Shown here: piece after piece, positions 15,520 through 23,486 of the stretch
How the letters are laid out: the number at the start of each line of letters is the position of its first letter
How positions within the stretch are numbered: position 1 is the first letter of the stretch
Notes under the pieces: generated by a model
What the model was told of the DNA's origin: nothing
Databases searched by the model: none
Seen by the model: the letters and a program-made list of their open reading frames with translations, nothing else
Assembly (NCBI GenBank): GCA_937908275.1
Contig: CALERA010000224.1
Location: forward strand, 1 to 23,533
Origin: an uncultured Desulfarculaceae bacterium
Lineage (GTDB): Bacteria > Desulfobacterota > Desulfarculia > Desulfarculales > Desulfarculaceae
Length of the DNA stretch: 23,533 bases
Reading direction: 5' to 3'
Position numbers and translations under genes: made by a program

Positions 15520-16935
15520 TCAATCGCGCTGCCAGGCGGCGTGGAAATCCCCCGGCCGGTCCACCCGCTCGAAGCCGTGGTTGCCAAAGAGGTCGCGCTG
15601 GGCCTGGAGCAGGCGGGTGGGCAGGATCGTGGCGCGCAGGCTGTCCAGATAGGCCAGCGCGGCCGTGCAGACCGGCCCGGGCAGGCCCAGGCCGGCCAGG
15701 GCCTCGCTCACCGCCGCCAGGTCGGCCCGGCGCTGGCGGGCGATCGCGGCCGGCTCCGGGGACAGGAGCAGGTGCTCCAGGCCGGGATCGGCGACCAGGG
15801 CGGCGCGGATGGGAGCCAGCAGCCGGGCGCGGATGATGCAGCCCCCCCGCCAGATGGCGGCCACCCGGGCCAGGTCCAGGTCCCAGCCATAGGCGGCCGA
15901 GGCCGCGCGCAACAGGTCGAAGCCCTGGGCGTAGGCCAGCAGGGAGCCCAGGACCAGGGCGCTCTCCAGGCGCGGCAGCCAGGGCTCGGCCGGCAGGACG
16001 GCCGGCCGGGGGCCGCCCAGGATCGGCGCCAGCTCCCGGCGCAGCGCGGCGCGGCGCGAGAGCAGGCGGGCGGCCACGGCCTGGTCGATCAGGGTGGTGG
16101 GCGCGCCCAGGGCCAGGGCCTCCTGGCTGGTCCAGACCCCGGTGCCCTTCTGCCCGGCCCGGTCGCTGACCACCTCCAGGAGCGGCTGGCCGGTCAGCTC
16201 GTCCCTGGCCGCCAGCACCCGGGCGCTGATCTCCACCAGAAACCCCCCGGCCGGGCCATCGGCCCAGGCGGTGAAGGCCTGGGCCTGCGGCTCCCAGGCC
16301 AGGCCCAGGCCCCGGGTCATCAGGTCGTGGGCCTCGGCGATGAGCTGCATCAGGGCGTATTCGATGCCGTTGTGCACCATCTTGACGTAGTGCCCGGCCG
16401 GGGCCGGACCCAGCAACGCGGCGCAGGGCTCGCCCTCCACCTGGGCCGCGCTGGCCTCGAGCCAGGGCGCGATCCGTCGCCAGGCCGCGGCCTCGCCCCC
16501 GGCCATCAGGCTGGGGCCGTGGCGCGCGCCCTCCTCGCCCCCGCTGACCCCCAGGCCAATGAAGGCCAGCCCCCGGGCGGCCAGTTCGTCGTGGCGGCGT
16601 TGGCTGTCCTTGAAATGGCTGTTGCCGCCGTCGATGACCAGGTCGCCGGGCTCCAGGAGAGGGGCGAACTCGGCCAGGACCGCGTCCACCGCCGCGCCGG
16701 CCGGCACCATCAGGAGCAGGGTTCGGGGCGGGGCCAGCAAGGCCGCCAGCTCGGCCGGGGAAAAGGCCGGGCTCAGGTCCAGGCCGGCCGGGGCCTGGGC
16801 CAGGAATTGGCGGGTTTTCTCGGGGCTGCGGTTGAAGACCGCCAGGGCGCGGCCCTTTTCGGCCAGGTTCAGGGCCAGGTTGGCCCCCATGGCTCCCAGG
16901 CCGATCAGCCCGATCTCGCATCTGGCCTTGTCCAT
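15520..16935 (-). CDS. gnd: 6-phosphogluconate dehydrogenase, decarboxylating
   Basis: The 471-residue enzyme oxidises and decarboxylates 6-phosphogluconate to ribulose 5-phosphate in the oxidative pentose phosphate pathway, making NAD(P)H. Seen are the coenzyme loop GLGAMGAN (12-19), the NRS at the end of strand 2 that favours NADP, the active-site segments GVSGGEEGARHGPSLM (129-144) and HYVKMVHNGIEY (182-193) with the catalytic pair K185 and E192, and the C-terminal all-helical domain. The length is that of the long, dimeric type. The start ATG follows GGGAGG by 6 bases. It lies between hypD (61 bases upstream) and hypE (72 bases downstream) on the same strand, an unusual place for a sugar-metabolism gene. 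Confidence 0.94.
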   Translation of the reverse strand: MDKARCEIGLIGLGAMGANLALNLAEKGRALAVFNRSPEKTRQFLAQAPAGLDLSPAFSPAELAALLAPPRTLLLMVPAGAAVDAVLAEFAPLLEPGDLVIDGGNSHFKDSQRRHDELAARGLAFIGLGVSGGEEGARHGPSLMAGGEAAAWRRIAPWLEASAAQVEGEPCAALLGPAPAGHYVKMVHNGIEYALMQLIAEAHDLMTRGLGLAWEPQAQAFTAWADGPAGGFLVEISARVLAARDELTGQPLLEVVSDRAGQKGTGVWTSQEALALGAPTTLIDQAVAARLLSRRAALRRELAPILGGPRPAVLPAEPWLPRLESALVLGSLLAYAQGFDLLRAASAAYGWDLDLARVAAIWRGGCIIRARLLAPIRAALVADPGLEHLLLSPEPAAIARQRRADLAAVSEALAGLGLPGPVCTAALAYLDSLRATILPTRLLQAQRDLFGNHGFERVDRPGDFHAAWQRD

Positions 16936-16996
16936 GGCCGGCCTCCCGGATGAGGGGATGGAACCAGGGCGCGGTGGGGCGGCCGCGCCGGTTGTC

Positions 16997-18085
16997 TCAG
17001 ACCTCGCGGCGGTACTTGTACCAGGCCGCGCAGGTGCCCTCCATGGAGACCATGCAGGGACCCACCGGCTCGGAGGGGTTGCAGACGGCGGCGAAAAGCT
17101 TGCACTGGGGCGGCTTGATCAGCCCGCGCAGGACGTCCCCGCAGCGGCAGCCGGGATGATCCTTGGCCGGCGGCACCTCCAGGTCGAAGCGCTGGCGGGC
17201 GTCGGAGGCTGCGAACTCCCCGGCCGGGTCCAGGCCGCTCTGGGGGATCAGGCCCAGGCCGCGCCAGGGGGCGTCCACCGGGGCGAAGACCTGGTCCATC
17301 AGCTCCCGGGCCTGGGGATTGCCGGCGGCGCTCACCGCCCGGCCGTATTGGATCTCCACCCCGGGCCGGCCCTCCTCCACCTGGTTGACCAGCATCAGGA
17401 TCGAGGCCATGACATCGGCCGGCTCGAAGCCGCTGACCACGCAGGCCAGGCCATGGTCCCGGGCCACGGCCTGGTAGGCCCCGGTGCCGATGATGGTGGT
17501 GACGTGGCCGGGGCAGAGGAAGCCGGCCAGGCCCAGGACCGGGCCGCTCAACAGCGCGGCCAGGGCCGGGGGCAGCAGCTTGTGGGCGGCCAGGACGCTG
17601 AAGTTTTTCAAGCCCTTGCGTTGGGCCATCAGCAGGGAGGCGGCCACGGTGGGGGCGGTGGTCTCGAAACCGATGCCCAGGAAGACCACCTGGCGGCCGG
17701 GGTCGGCCAGGGCCAGGCCGATGGCGTCCAGGGGCGAGTAGACCACCTCCACCCTGGCCCCGGCGGCCCGCTCCCGGGCCAGGGAGCTGTGGCTGCCCGG
17801 CACCCGGATCAGGTCGCCGAAGGTGGCCAGCGTGACCCCCGGGGTGCGGGCCAGCTTCACCGCCCGGTCGATCTCCTCGGTGGCGGTGACGCAGACCGGG
17901 CAGCCCGGCCCGCTGACCAGCTCCACCGTGGACGGCAGGAGCGCGGTCAGGCCATGGCGGGCGATGGCCATGGTGTGGGTGCCGCACAGCTCCATGAAGC
18001 GCACCGGCTGGGTGGATTTTTGGGCGATGGCCGCCGCCAGGCGACCCACCAGCTCCGGGTCCCGGAATTCCTCCACGTATTTCAC
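16997..18085 (-). CDS. hypD: [NiFe]-hydrogenase maturation protein HypD
   Basis: The 362-residue iron-sulfur protein is the scaffold, with HypC, on which the Fe(CN)2CO unit is assembled. It has the conserved CGTHT (C34) and GPGCPVCV (C62, C65) motifs, GFETTAPTVA and FLCPGHVTTIIGT. The C-terminal cysteine set runs from HPGCRCGDVLRG through GPCMVSMEGTCAAWYKY and binds the 4Fe-4S cluster. No key cysteine is missing. The start is GTG 18085 in GTGA, overlapping the hypF stop by 4 bases with AGGAAGG upstream; the longer frame to 18580 is shadow of hypF. Its usual partner hypC is not next to it. Confidence 0.96.
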   Translation of the reverse strand: MKYVEEFRDPELVGRLAAAIAQKSTQPVRFMELCGTHTMAIARHGLTALLPSTVELVSGPGCPVCVTATEEIDRAVKLARTPGVTLATFGDLIRVPGSHSSLARERAAGARVEVVYSPLDAIGLALADPGRQVVFLGIGFETTAPTVAASLLMAQRKGLKNFSVLAAHKLLPPALAALLSGPVLGLAGFLCPGHVTTIIGTGAYQAVARDHGLACVVSGFEPADVMASILMLVNQVEEGRPGVEIQYGRAVSAAGNPQARELMDQVFAPVDAPWRGLGLIPQSGLDPAGEFAASDARQRFDLEVPPAKDHPGCRCGDVLRGLIKPPQCKLFAAVCNPSEPVGPCMVSMEGTCAAWYKYRREV

Positions 18086-20493
18086 GCCGTCTCGCCTTCC
18101 TGGGCCGGTCCCAACACCGTGCGGCCGGACCCGGCCAGACCCCGGGCCCAGAGGTTGGCCGCGGCCACGGCCTGGCCCAGGGAGAGCCCGCCGTCGCCGG
18201 TGGGCACCAGGGCCGGAGAGTGATCGACCAGGCCGTGCCAGCGCAACAACGCCGGCAGGCTGCCTAGCAGGGTGGCGTTCATGAAACAGCCGCCGCCCAG
18301 GCAAACGTCCTTGATGCCAGTGGAATCGGCCCCGTCCCGCGCCCACTGGCCCAGGCCCTCCAACAGACCCTGATGGAAGCGGGCCGAGATCACCCCCGGG
18401 TCCACCTCCCGCAGGCTGTCCTCCACCACCCGGCGCACCGCCGGCCGCCAGTCCAGCTCCAGCAGGCCGCCCTCGCGCGAGATCCGGAAATGATAGGCCC
18501 CATGATCGCCGGGCGAGAGGCGCTGCTCCAGCTCCACCGCGGCCTGACCCTCGTAGGCCACCTCGTAGCGCAGACCGCAAACCGCCGCCACGCCATCGAA
18601 AAGCCGGCCCAGGCTGGAGGCGGCCGGGGTGTTGAAGCCCTCTTGGATCATGTTCTCGATCAGGGGCAGGTGCTGGCCGTGGCGCTCCACCAGGTCCAGG
18701 CCCAGGCGGGCGGCGTCCTCGCCAAAGGCGTCGATCAACAGCGCCAGGCCCACCCGCCAGGGCTGGCGCACCGCCTGGTCCCCGCCCGGCAGGCTCAAGG
18801 GGCGCATGCGCCCCAAACGCTGCCAGGCGTGGGCCTGGGCCAGGAGCAGCTCCCCGCCCCAGACCGTCTGGTCCGGGCCGTGGCCGGTGCCGTCCAGGGC
18901 CAGGGCCAGCACCGGCTCGCGCAGGCCGTGCTCGGCCATCACCGCCACCGCGTGGGCGTGGTGGTGCTGGACCATCACCACCGGCAGGTCCTGGTCCAGG
19001 GCCCAGCGGGTGGAGAGATAGTCCGGATGCTGGTCGCAGGCGATGAGCGCCGGCTGGGCCTCCAGGATGCGGCCCAGGTGCCCGGTGGTCAGCTCGAAAA
19101 ACTCCAGGGTTTCCAGGTTTTCCAGGTCGCCCACGTGCTGGCTCAGGAAGGCCTCGCGCCCGCGCAGCAGGCAGACGGTGTTCTTGAGCAGGCCGCCCAC
19201 GGCCAGGATCGGCGGCGCGCCGGGCGGCACCACCCCGGGCTTGAGCAGCAGGGGGGCCGGGGCGAAGCCCCGGGAGCGGCGCACCAGGCGCAGGCGGCCA
19301 TCCACCGCCCGCACCACCGAGTCGTCGCCGCGCAGGTAGATCTCCCGGTCGTGGAGCAGGAACAGGTCGGCGATGGCCCCACGCTCGGCTTTTTGGCCGA
19401 TGCGGCAGACCGCCTCGTCGTTGTCCAGGCAGATGGGCTCATCGCTGACATTGCCCGAGGTCATCACCAGGGCCGCGAAGCCCTGGTCCATCAGCAGGTG
19501 GTGCAGGGGGGTGTAGGGCAGCATCAGGCCCAGCAGGCGGTTGTTGGGGTTCACCGCCGGAGCCACCCCGGCGTCGGCGCGCATGGGGGCCAGCACGATG
19601 GGCCGCTCGCGGCTGACCAGGGCCGCCTCGGTCTCCGGGTCCAACTCGGCCAGGCGGCGGGCGGCGGCCAGGTCCGGCACCATCAGGGCCAGGGGCTTTT
19701 CCTCGCGGTGCTTGCGCGCCCGCAGGCGGGCCACGGCCTCGGGGTTGAAGGGGTCCACCGCCAGGTGGAAGCCGCCCAGGCCCTTGATGGCCACGATCCG
19801 GCCCTGGCGCAGGGCCTGGGCCACGGCCTCCAGGGAGTCGGCCTCGGGCAGCTCCTGGCCCTGGGCGTCGGCCAGCCACAGCCGGGGGCCGCAGTTCGGG
19901 CAGGCATTGGGCTGGGCGTGGAAGCGCCGGTTGGTGGGATCGTCGTATTCGGCCTGGCATTCCGGACACATGGCAAATGGGGCCATGGTGGTCTGGGGCC
20001 GGTCGTAGGGCAGGTCCTTGATGATGGTGTAGCGCGGGCCGCAGTTGGTGCAGTTGATGAATGGATAGCCGTGACGCCGGTTGGCCGGGTCGCGCATCTC
20101 GCGCAGGCAGTCTTCGCAGACCGCCACGTCCGGGCTGATCAGGGCGCTGCGCTGGCCGGCCTGGGAGGCGGCGATGATGAAGCCGGTCTCGCCCGCCACC
20201 GGCGGCTCCTGGCTGCGCACCAGCTCGGTGACGCGGGCCAGGGGCGGGGCCTGGCGGCTCAGGCGGTGGAAGAACTCCTCCACCGCCGGGGGCGGCCCCT
20301 GCACCGCCAAATCCACCCCGGCGGCGGTGTTGGCCACGAAGCCGCTGAGGCCCAGCTCAAGGGCCAAGTTGTAGACAAACGGCCGGAATCCCACCCCTTG
20401 CACCACGCCGGAAACCTGGGCCCGTTGGCGCGAAAGGGGCGGGTCGTCCTCGGGGGGGTGCTTGCTCAGACCTTCGCCCACTGCTCCAGCCAT
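18082..20493 (-). CDS. hypF: Carbamoyltransferase HypF
   Basis: The 803-residue protein makes carbamoyl-adenylate from carbamoyl phosphate and transfers the carbamoyl group to the HypE C-terminal cysteine. It has an N-terminal acylphosphatase domain with VQGVGFRPF (31-39) and N55, and two zinc-finger units with CxxC pairs at 126/129, 148/151, 176/179 and 198/201. A YrdC/Sua5 domain starts near GRIVAIKGLGGFHL (231-244). The Kae1-like domain has HHHAHA (510-515), DGTGHGPD (534-541) and CLGGGCFMN near the C-terminus. It is slightly long because of an N-terminal extension of about 20 residues. ATG 20493 overlaps hypB by 28 bases with only a weak Shine-Dalgarno; an in-frame GTG at 20481 is an alternative. 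It overlaps hypD by 4 bases at its end. Confidence 0.95.
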   Translation of the reverse strand: MAGAVGEGLSKHPPEDDPPLSRQRAQVSGVVQGVGFRPFVYNLALELGLSGFVANTAAGVDLAVQGPPPAVEEFFHRLSRQAPPLARVTELVRSQEPPVAGETGFIIAASQAGQRSALISPDVAVCEDCLREMRDPANRRHGYPFINCTNCGPRYTIIKDLPYDRPQTTMAPFAMCPECQAEYDDPTNRRFHAQPNACPNCGPRLWLADAQGQELPEADSLEAVAQALRQGRIVAIKGLGGFHLAVDPFNPEAVARLRARKHREEKPLALMVPDLAAARRLAELDPETEAALVSRERPIVLAPMRADAGVAPAVNPNNRLLGLMLPYTPLHHLLMDQGFAALVMTSGNVSDEPICLDNDEAVCRIGQKAERGAIADLFLLHDREIYLRGDDSVVRAVDGRLRLVRRSRGFAPAPLLLKPGVVPPGAPPILAVGGLLKNTVCLLRGREAFLSQHVGDLENLETLEFFELTTGHLGRILEAQPALIACDQHPDYLSTRWALDQDLPVVMVQHHHAHAVAVMAEHGLREPVLALALDGTGHGPDQTVWGGELLLAQAHAWQRLGRMRPLSLPGGDQAVRQPWRVGLALLIDAFGEDAARLGLDLVERHGQHLPLIENMIQEGFNTPAASSLGRLFDGVAAVCGLRYEVAYEGQAAVELEQRLSPGDHGAYHFRISREGGLLELDWRPAVRRVVEDSLREVDPGVISARFHQGLLEGLGQWARDGADSTGIKDVCLGGGCFMNATLLGSLPALLRWHGLVDHSPALVPTGDGGLSLGQAVAAANLWARGLAGSGRTVLGPAQEGETA

Positions 20494-21116
20494 TCCGTCC
20501 AGGCGTCCAGGCCCTCACCGGTGCGGCAGGAAAGGTCGAAAATCCGCTGTTGGGGATTGAGCCGCAGGCAGTCGGCGTGGATGCGCTCCAGGCTGCAATC
20601 GATGTAGGGCAGCAGGTCGATCTTGTTGACCACCACCACCCCGGCTTCCTTGAATAGTTGCGGGTACTTGCTGGGCTTGTCGTCGCCCTCGGCCACCGAG
20701 AGCACCGCCAGCTTCAGGTCCTCGCCCAGGTCGAACTCCACCGGGCAGACCAGGTTGCCCACGTTCTCGATGATCAAGAGGTCCAGGCTGTCGAGGTCAA
20801 AGGCCCCGGCGGCCTGGGCCACCATGGCCCCGTCCAGGTGGCAGCCGCCCCGGGTCTCGATCTGCACCGCGCGCACCCCGCAGGCCGCCACCCGCCGGGC
20901 GTCGGCGTCGGTCTGCACGTCGCCCTCGATCACGGCCATGGCCAGCCGCCCCTGCAGGCGCTTGAGGGTCTGCTCCAGCAGGGAGGTCTTGCCCGAGCCC
21001 GGGCTGGAAATGAGGTTGAGGACCTTCACCCCGGCGGCGCGGAAGCGCTCGCGGTTGGCCTCGGCCAGGCGTTGGTTGGCGTCCAGGATGGGGCGGCTGA
21101 CGTCGATCTCGGCCAT
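20466..21116 (-). CDS. hypB: Hydrogenase nickel-insertion GTPase HypB
   Basis: The 216-residue GTPase drives nickel delivery to the hydrogenase large subunit together with HypA. The P-loop is SSPGSGKTSL (37-46), ENVGNLVCP lies at 117-125 and NKID at 164-167 gives guanine specificity. The G-domain metal site residues C92, H93 (GGCHLDG) and C124 are present. The high-affinity N-terminal CxxCGC motif and His-rich tail of some HypB proteins are both absent. The ATG lies 6 bases after the hypA stop with a weak ribosome-binding site, which suggests coupled translation. Confidence 0.95.
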   Translation of the reverse strand: MAEIDVSRPILDANQRLAEANRERFRAAGVKVLNLISSPGSGKTSLLEQTLKRLQGRLAMAVIEGDVQTDADARRVAACGVRAVQIETRGGCHLDGAMVAQAAGAFDLDSLDLLIIENVGNLVCPVEFDLGEDLKLAVLSVAEGDDKPSKYPQLFKEAGVVVVNKIDLLPYIDCSLERIHADCLRLNPQQRIFDLSCRTGEGLDAWTEWLEQWAKV

Positions 21117-21122
21117 GGCTGC

Positions 21123-21479
21123 CTACTCGCTTTCGCTATCGTCGCTCTCGATGAAGTCCACCAGGAGCTCCTGCCCCTGGTCCAGGCCGACCCGCAGACC
21201 GCCGCAGACCGGGCAGGCCGCGAAGGGATCGGATAATTCCACCCGCTGGCCGCAATCCGGACATTGCCCGGCCAGGGGCACCGGCAGCACCACCAAGGCG
21301 GCCTGGGCGGCCACGCCGCCTTCCTTGATCAGGTCGAAGCAGAAGCTCAAGGAGTCCGGCACCACGCTGCTGAAGGCCCCGACCTTGACCCCCACCCGGG
21401 TCACCTTGCGCACGCCATGGCGCTGGGCCTCCTCCAGGACGATGTTCAGGAGGGATTGGGCGATGGCCAGTTCGTGCAC
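21123..21479 (-). CDS. hypA: Hydrogenase nickel metallochaperone HypA
   Basis: This 118-residue protein begins MHELAIAQSLL; the N-terminal Met-His-Glu binds nickel in HypA proteins. The zinc site is C73/C76 (CPDCG) and C89/C92 (CPVCG), 12 residues apart. A short acidic tail (ESDDSESE) ends the protein. It passes nickel, with HypB, to the hydrogenase large subunit. The start codon is GTG with AAAAGG about 9 bases upstream. It is the first gene of the minus-strand hyp cluster and is divergent from the PBP gene. Confidence 0.95.
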   Translation of the reverse strand: MHELAIAQSLLNIVLEEAQRHGVRKVTRVGVKVGAFSSVVPDSLSFCFDLIKEGGVAAQAALVVLPVPLAGQCPDCGQRVELSDPFAACPVCGGLRVGLDQGQELLVDFIESDDSESE

Positions 21480-21519
21480 CGCTGTTGACCTTTTGGGGAA
21501 ATTGTTTAGCTAAGTTGAA

Positions 21520-21548
21520 ACACTAGCACGCCCATCGCCCTTGGTCAA
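21520..21548 (-). promoter_or_regulatory. Possible promoter of the hyp cluster
   Basis: On the minus strand TTGACC (21543-21548) is separated by 17 bases from TAGTGT (21520-21525). The -35 box matches the sigma-70 consensus at 5 of 6 positions and the -10 box at only 3 of 6. The predicted leader to the hypA GTG is about 35 bases. Confidence 0.35.
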
Positions 21549-21568
21549 GGAAGCCCCGCGCTTCCTTG
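21546..21568. repeat. 9-bp inverted repeat between divergent promoters
   Basis: CAAGGAAGC (21546-21554) and GCTTCCTTG (21560-21568) are exact reverse complements around a 5-base spacer. The left arm overlaps the hypA -35 box and the right arm overlaps the PBP -35 box. This is the position of a shared operator, although a simple hairpin without function is possible. Confidence 0.55.
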
Positions 21569-21594
21569 GCGACCACCCCGGGCTCTGATATGAT
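21566..21594 (+). promoter_or_regulatory. Possible promoter of the PBP gene
   Basis: TTGGCG (21566-21571), a 17-base spacer and TATGAT (21589-21594) resemble a sigma-70 promoter (4 of 6 and 5 of 6 matches). The predicted leader to the TTG start is about 90 bases. Confidence 0.45.
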
Positions 21595-21689
21595 TTCCCC
21601 CATCCATCACCCGCCGCGCCGGCCGGACGGACCCCGGCCCGGGGGGTGAGCTATTGGCCGGCGCCCAACCGGCCGGGAGGCTTCCCGCC

Positions 21690-23486
21690 TTGCCTCGTCC
21701 GACTGACCAGATCCCGATTCCTCCGCCGGAAGAAAACGGGGAGGCCCAGGCTGGCCGCCGACCGGCCGCCAAGCCCGCCCGCCAGGCCCCGGCCAAGCGC
21801 AAGAAGCGCGGCTGGCTGGCCCGGTTGTTCATCTGGACCAGCGTCCTGGCCCTGGTGATGGCCATCCTGGGGGCCGGCGCGCTGCTGGGGGCCTGGATGT
21901 GGATCAGCCAGGACCTGCCCCGCATCGAGCGCCTGGCCGACTACCGCCCCCCGGCCGTGACCCAGGTCCTGGCCCATGACGGCCAGCTCATGGCCGAGTT
22001 CAGCCGCGAGCGGCGCTACGTGGTGCCCCTGAGCGAGGTCTCCAAGTGGGCGGTCTGGGCCTTTGTCTCGGCCGAGGACGGCGGCTTCTTCACCCATCCG
22101 GGCATCGACCTGCTGGGCATCTTCCGCGCCGCCCTGGTCAACCTCAAGGCCGGCCGGGTGGTGCAGGGCGGCAGCACCATCACCCAGCAGGTGGCCAAGA
22201 CCCTCCTGCTCACCCCCCAGCGCACCATCATCCGCAAGGCCAAGGAGGCCATCCTGGCCTGGCGCATCGAGCGCTACCTGAACAAGGACGAGATCCTCTA
22301 TCTCTACCTGAACCAGATCTACCTGGGCCACGGGGCCTATGGGGTGGAAGCGGCGGCCCAGACCTTTTTCGGCAAGCACGCCAGCGAGTTGGACATCGCC
22401 GAGAGCGCGCTGCTGGCCGGCCTGGTCCAGGCCCCCAACCGCTACAGCCCCATCCGCCATCCCAGCCGGGCCCGGGCCCGCCAGGTCTACGTGCTGGAGC
22501 GGATGCTGGCCGACGGGCGCATCACCGCCGCCCAGGCCGAGGCCGCCCACAAGCAGGCCCTGGACATCCGCATCCACGCCAAGCCCACCATCGCCGCGCC
22601 TTACTACGAGGAGGCGGTGCGCCAGTGGCTGGAGGAGCGCTTCGGCGCGCCGACCCTCTACGAGGGCGGGCTGACGGTGCAGACCGCCTGCGACCCGGGC
22701 CTGACCACGGCCGGCCAGGCGGCCATCGCCAAGGGCCTCAACGACCTCTCCCGCCGCCATGGCTACAAGGGCCCCCTGGGCCAGGCCAGCCCGGCCGAGC
22801 TCAAGGCTGCCCAGGAGCGGCCCCTGGGCCGCAGCGGGCTGGAGCCGGGCCAGGACATCCAGGGCGTGGTGGTCCAGGCCCAGCCCGGGGCCCTGACCGT
22901 GCGCCTGGGGGCCGAGCGCGGCCGCCTGGGGCTCAAGGAATTGCAGGAGTGGCGCTCGCAGCTGAAAAACGCCGGCGAGATGCTGCACCCCGGCGACCTG
23001 ATCCTGGTGCGCACCCTGGCCTATGACGACAAGGCCCAGACCTGGGAGCTGGGTTTAAGCCAGGAGCCCGAGGCCCAGTCGGCCCTGCTGAGCATGGAGC
23101 TGCCCAGCGGGCGGGTGCGGGTGATGATCGGCGGCCGCGACTTCGGCCAGAGCCAATACAATCGCGCCCTGCAGGCCCACCGCCAGCCGGGCAGCGCCTT
23201 CAAGCCCTTCATCTTCGCCGCCGCCCTGGACCGTCCCGAGCACCCCTACACCCCGGCCACCATCATCCTGGACGCGCCGGTGGTCTTCGACGACCCCAGC
23301 CAGCCGGGCGGACTCTGGAAGCCCAAGAACTACGACGGCCACTTCACCGGCCCCACCACGGTGCGCGAGTCCCTGGAGCACAGCCGCAACGTGCCCACGG
23401 TCAAGCTGCTGGGCGACCTGGGGGTGGACTACACCATCGCCTACACCCGGCGCTTCGGCATCACCAGCGAGCTGGTGCCCAGCCTG
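21690..23486 (+). CDS. Class A penicillin-binding protein (PBP1A-type), 3'-truncated
   Basis: This bifunctional peptidoglycan synthase builds glycan strands and cross-links them from the inner membrane. 599 residues are present. The cytoplasmic tail is Pro/Lys-rich (to about 41), with a membrane anchor at about 45-72. The GT51 glycosyltransferase domain has SAEDGGFFTHPGID with catalytic E129, GGSTITQQVAK, RIERYLNKDEILYLYLNQIY and AYGVEAAAQTFFGK. A linker or OB-like region follows. The transpeptidase domain begins with the SxxK motif SAFK (S502, K505) and the SxN motif SRN (S565, N567). The KTG motif and the C-terminal part, probably about 200 residues, are missing because genomic sequence stops at 23486. 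The start is TTG 21690 with GGGAGG 9 bases upstream; another in-frame TTG at 21654 is less well placed. No in-frame ATG precedes the membrane helix. Confidence 0.92.

Larger units (their letters stand above)
21480..21689. other. Divergent intergenic region between hypA and the PBP gene
   Basis: These 210 non-coding bases hold two promoter-like elements pointing outward, an inverted repeat between them (21546-21568), an AT-rich patch with the 8-base palindrome TTAGCTAA (21506-21513) before hypA, and a GC-rich leader before the PBP start. Confidence 0.6.

Noticed and set aside
14572..16953. A 793-codon plus-strand open frame opposite hypE and gnd
   Set aside because: It is antisense to two clearly recognised genes and its composition (Gln/Gly/His/Ala-rich, no domain) is the usual mirror of high-GC coding DNA.
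18373..20607. A 744-codon plus-strand open frame opposite hypF
   Set aside because: Antisense to hypF with low-complexity Gly/Gln/Val/His content and no recognisable motif.
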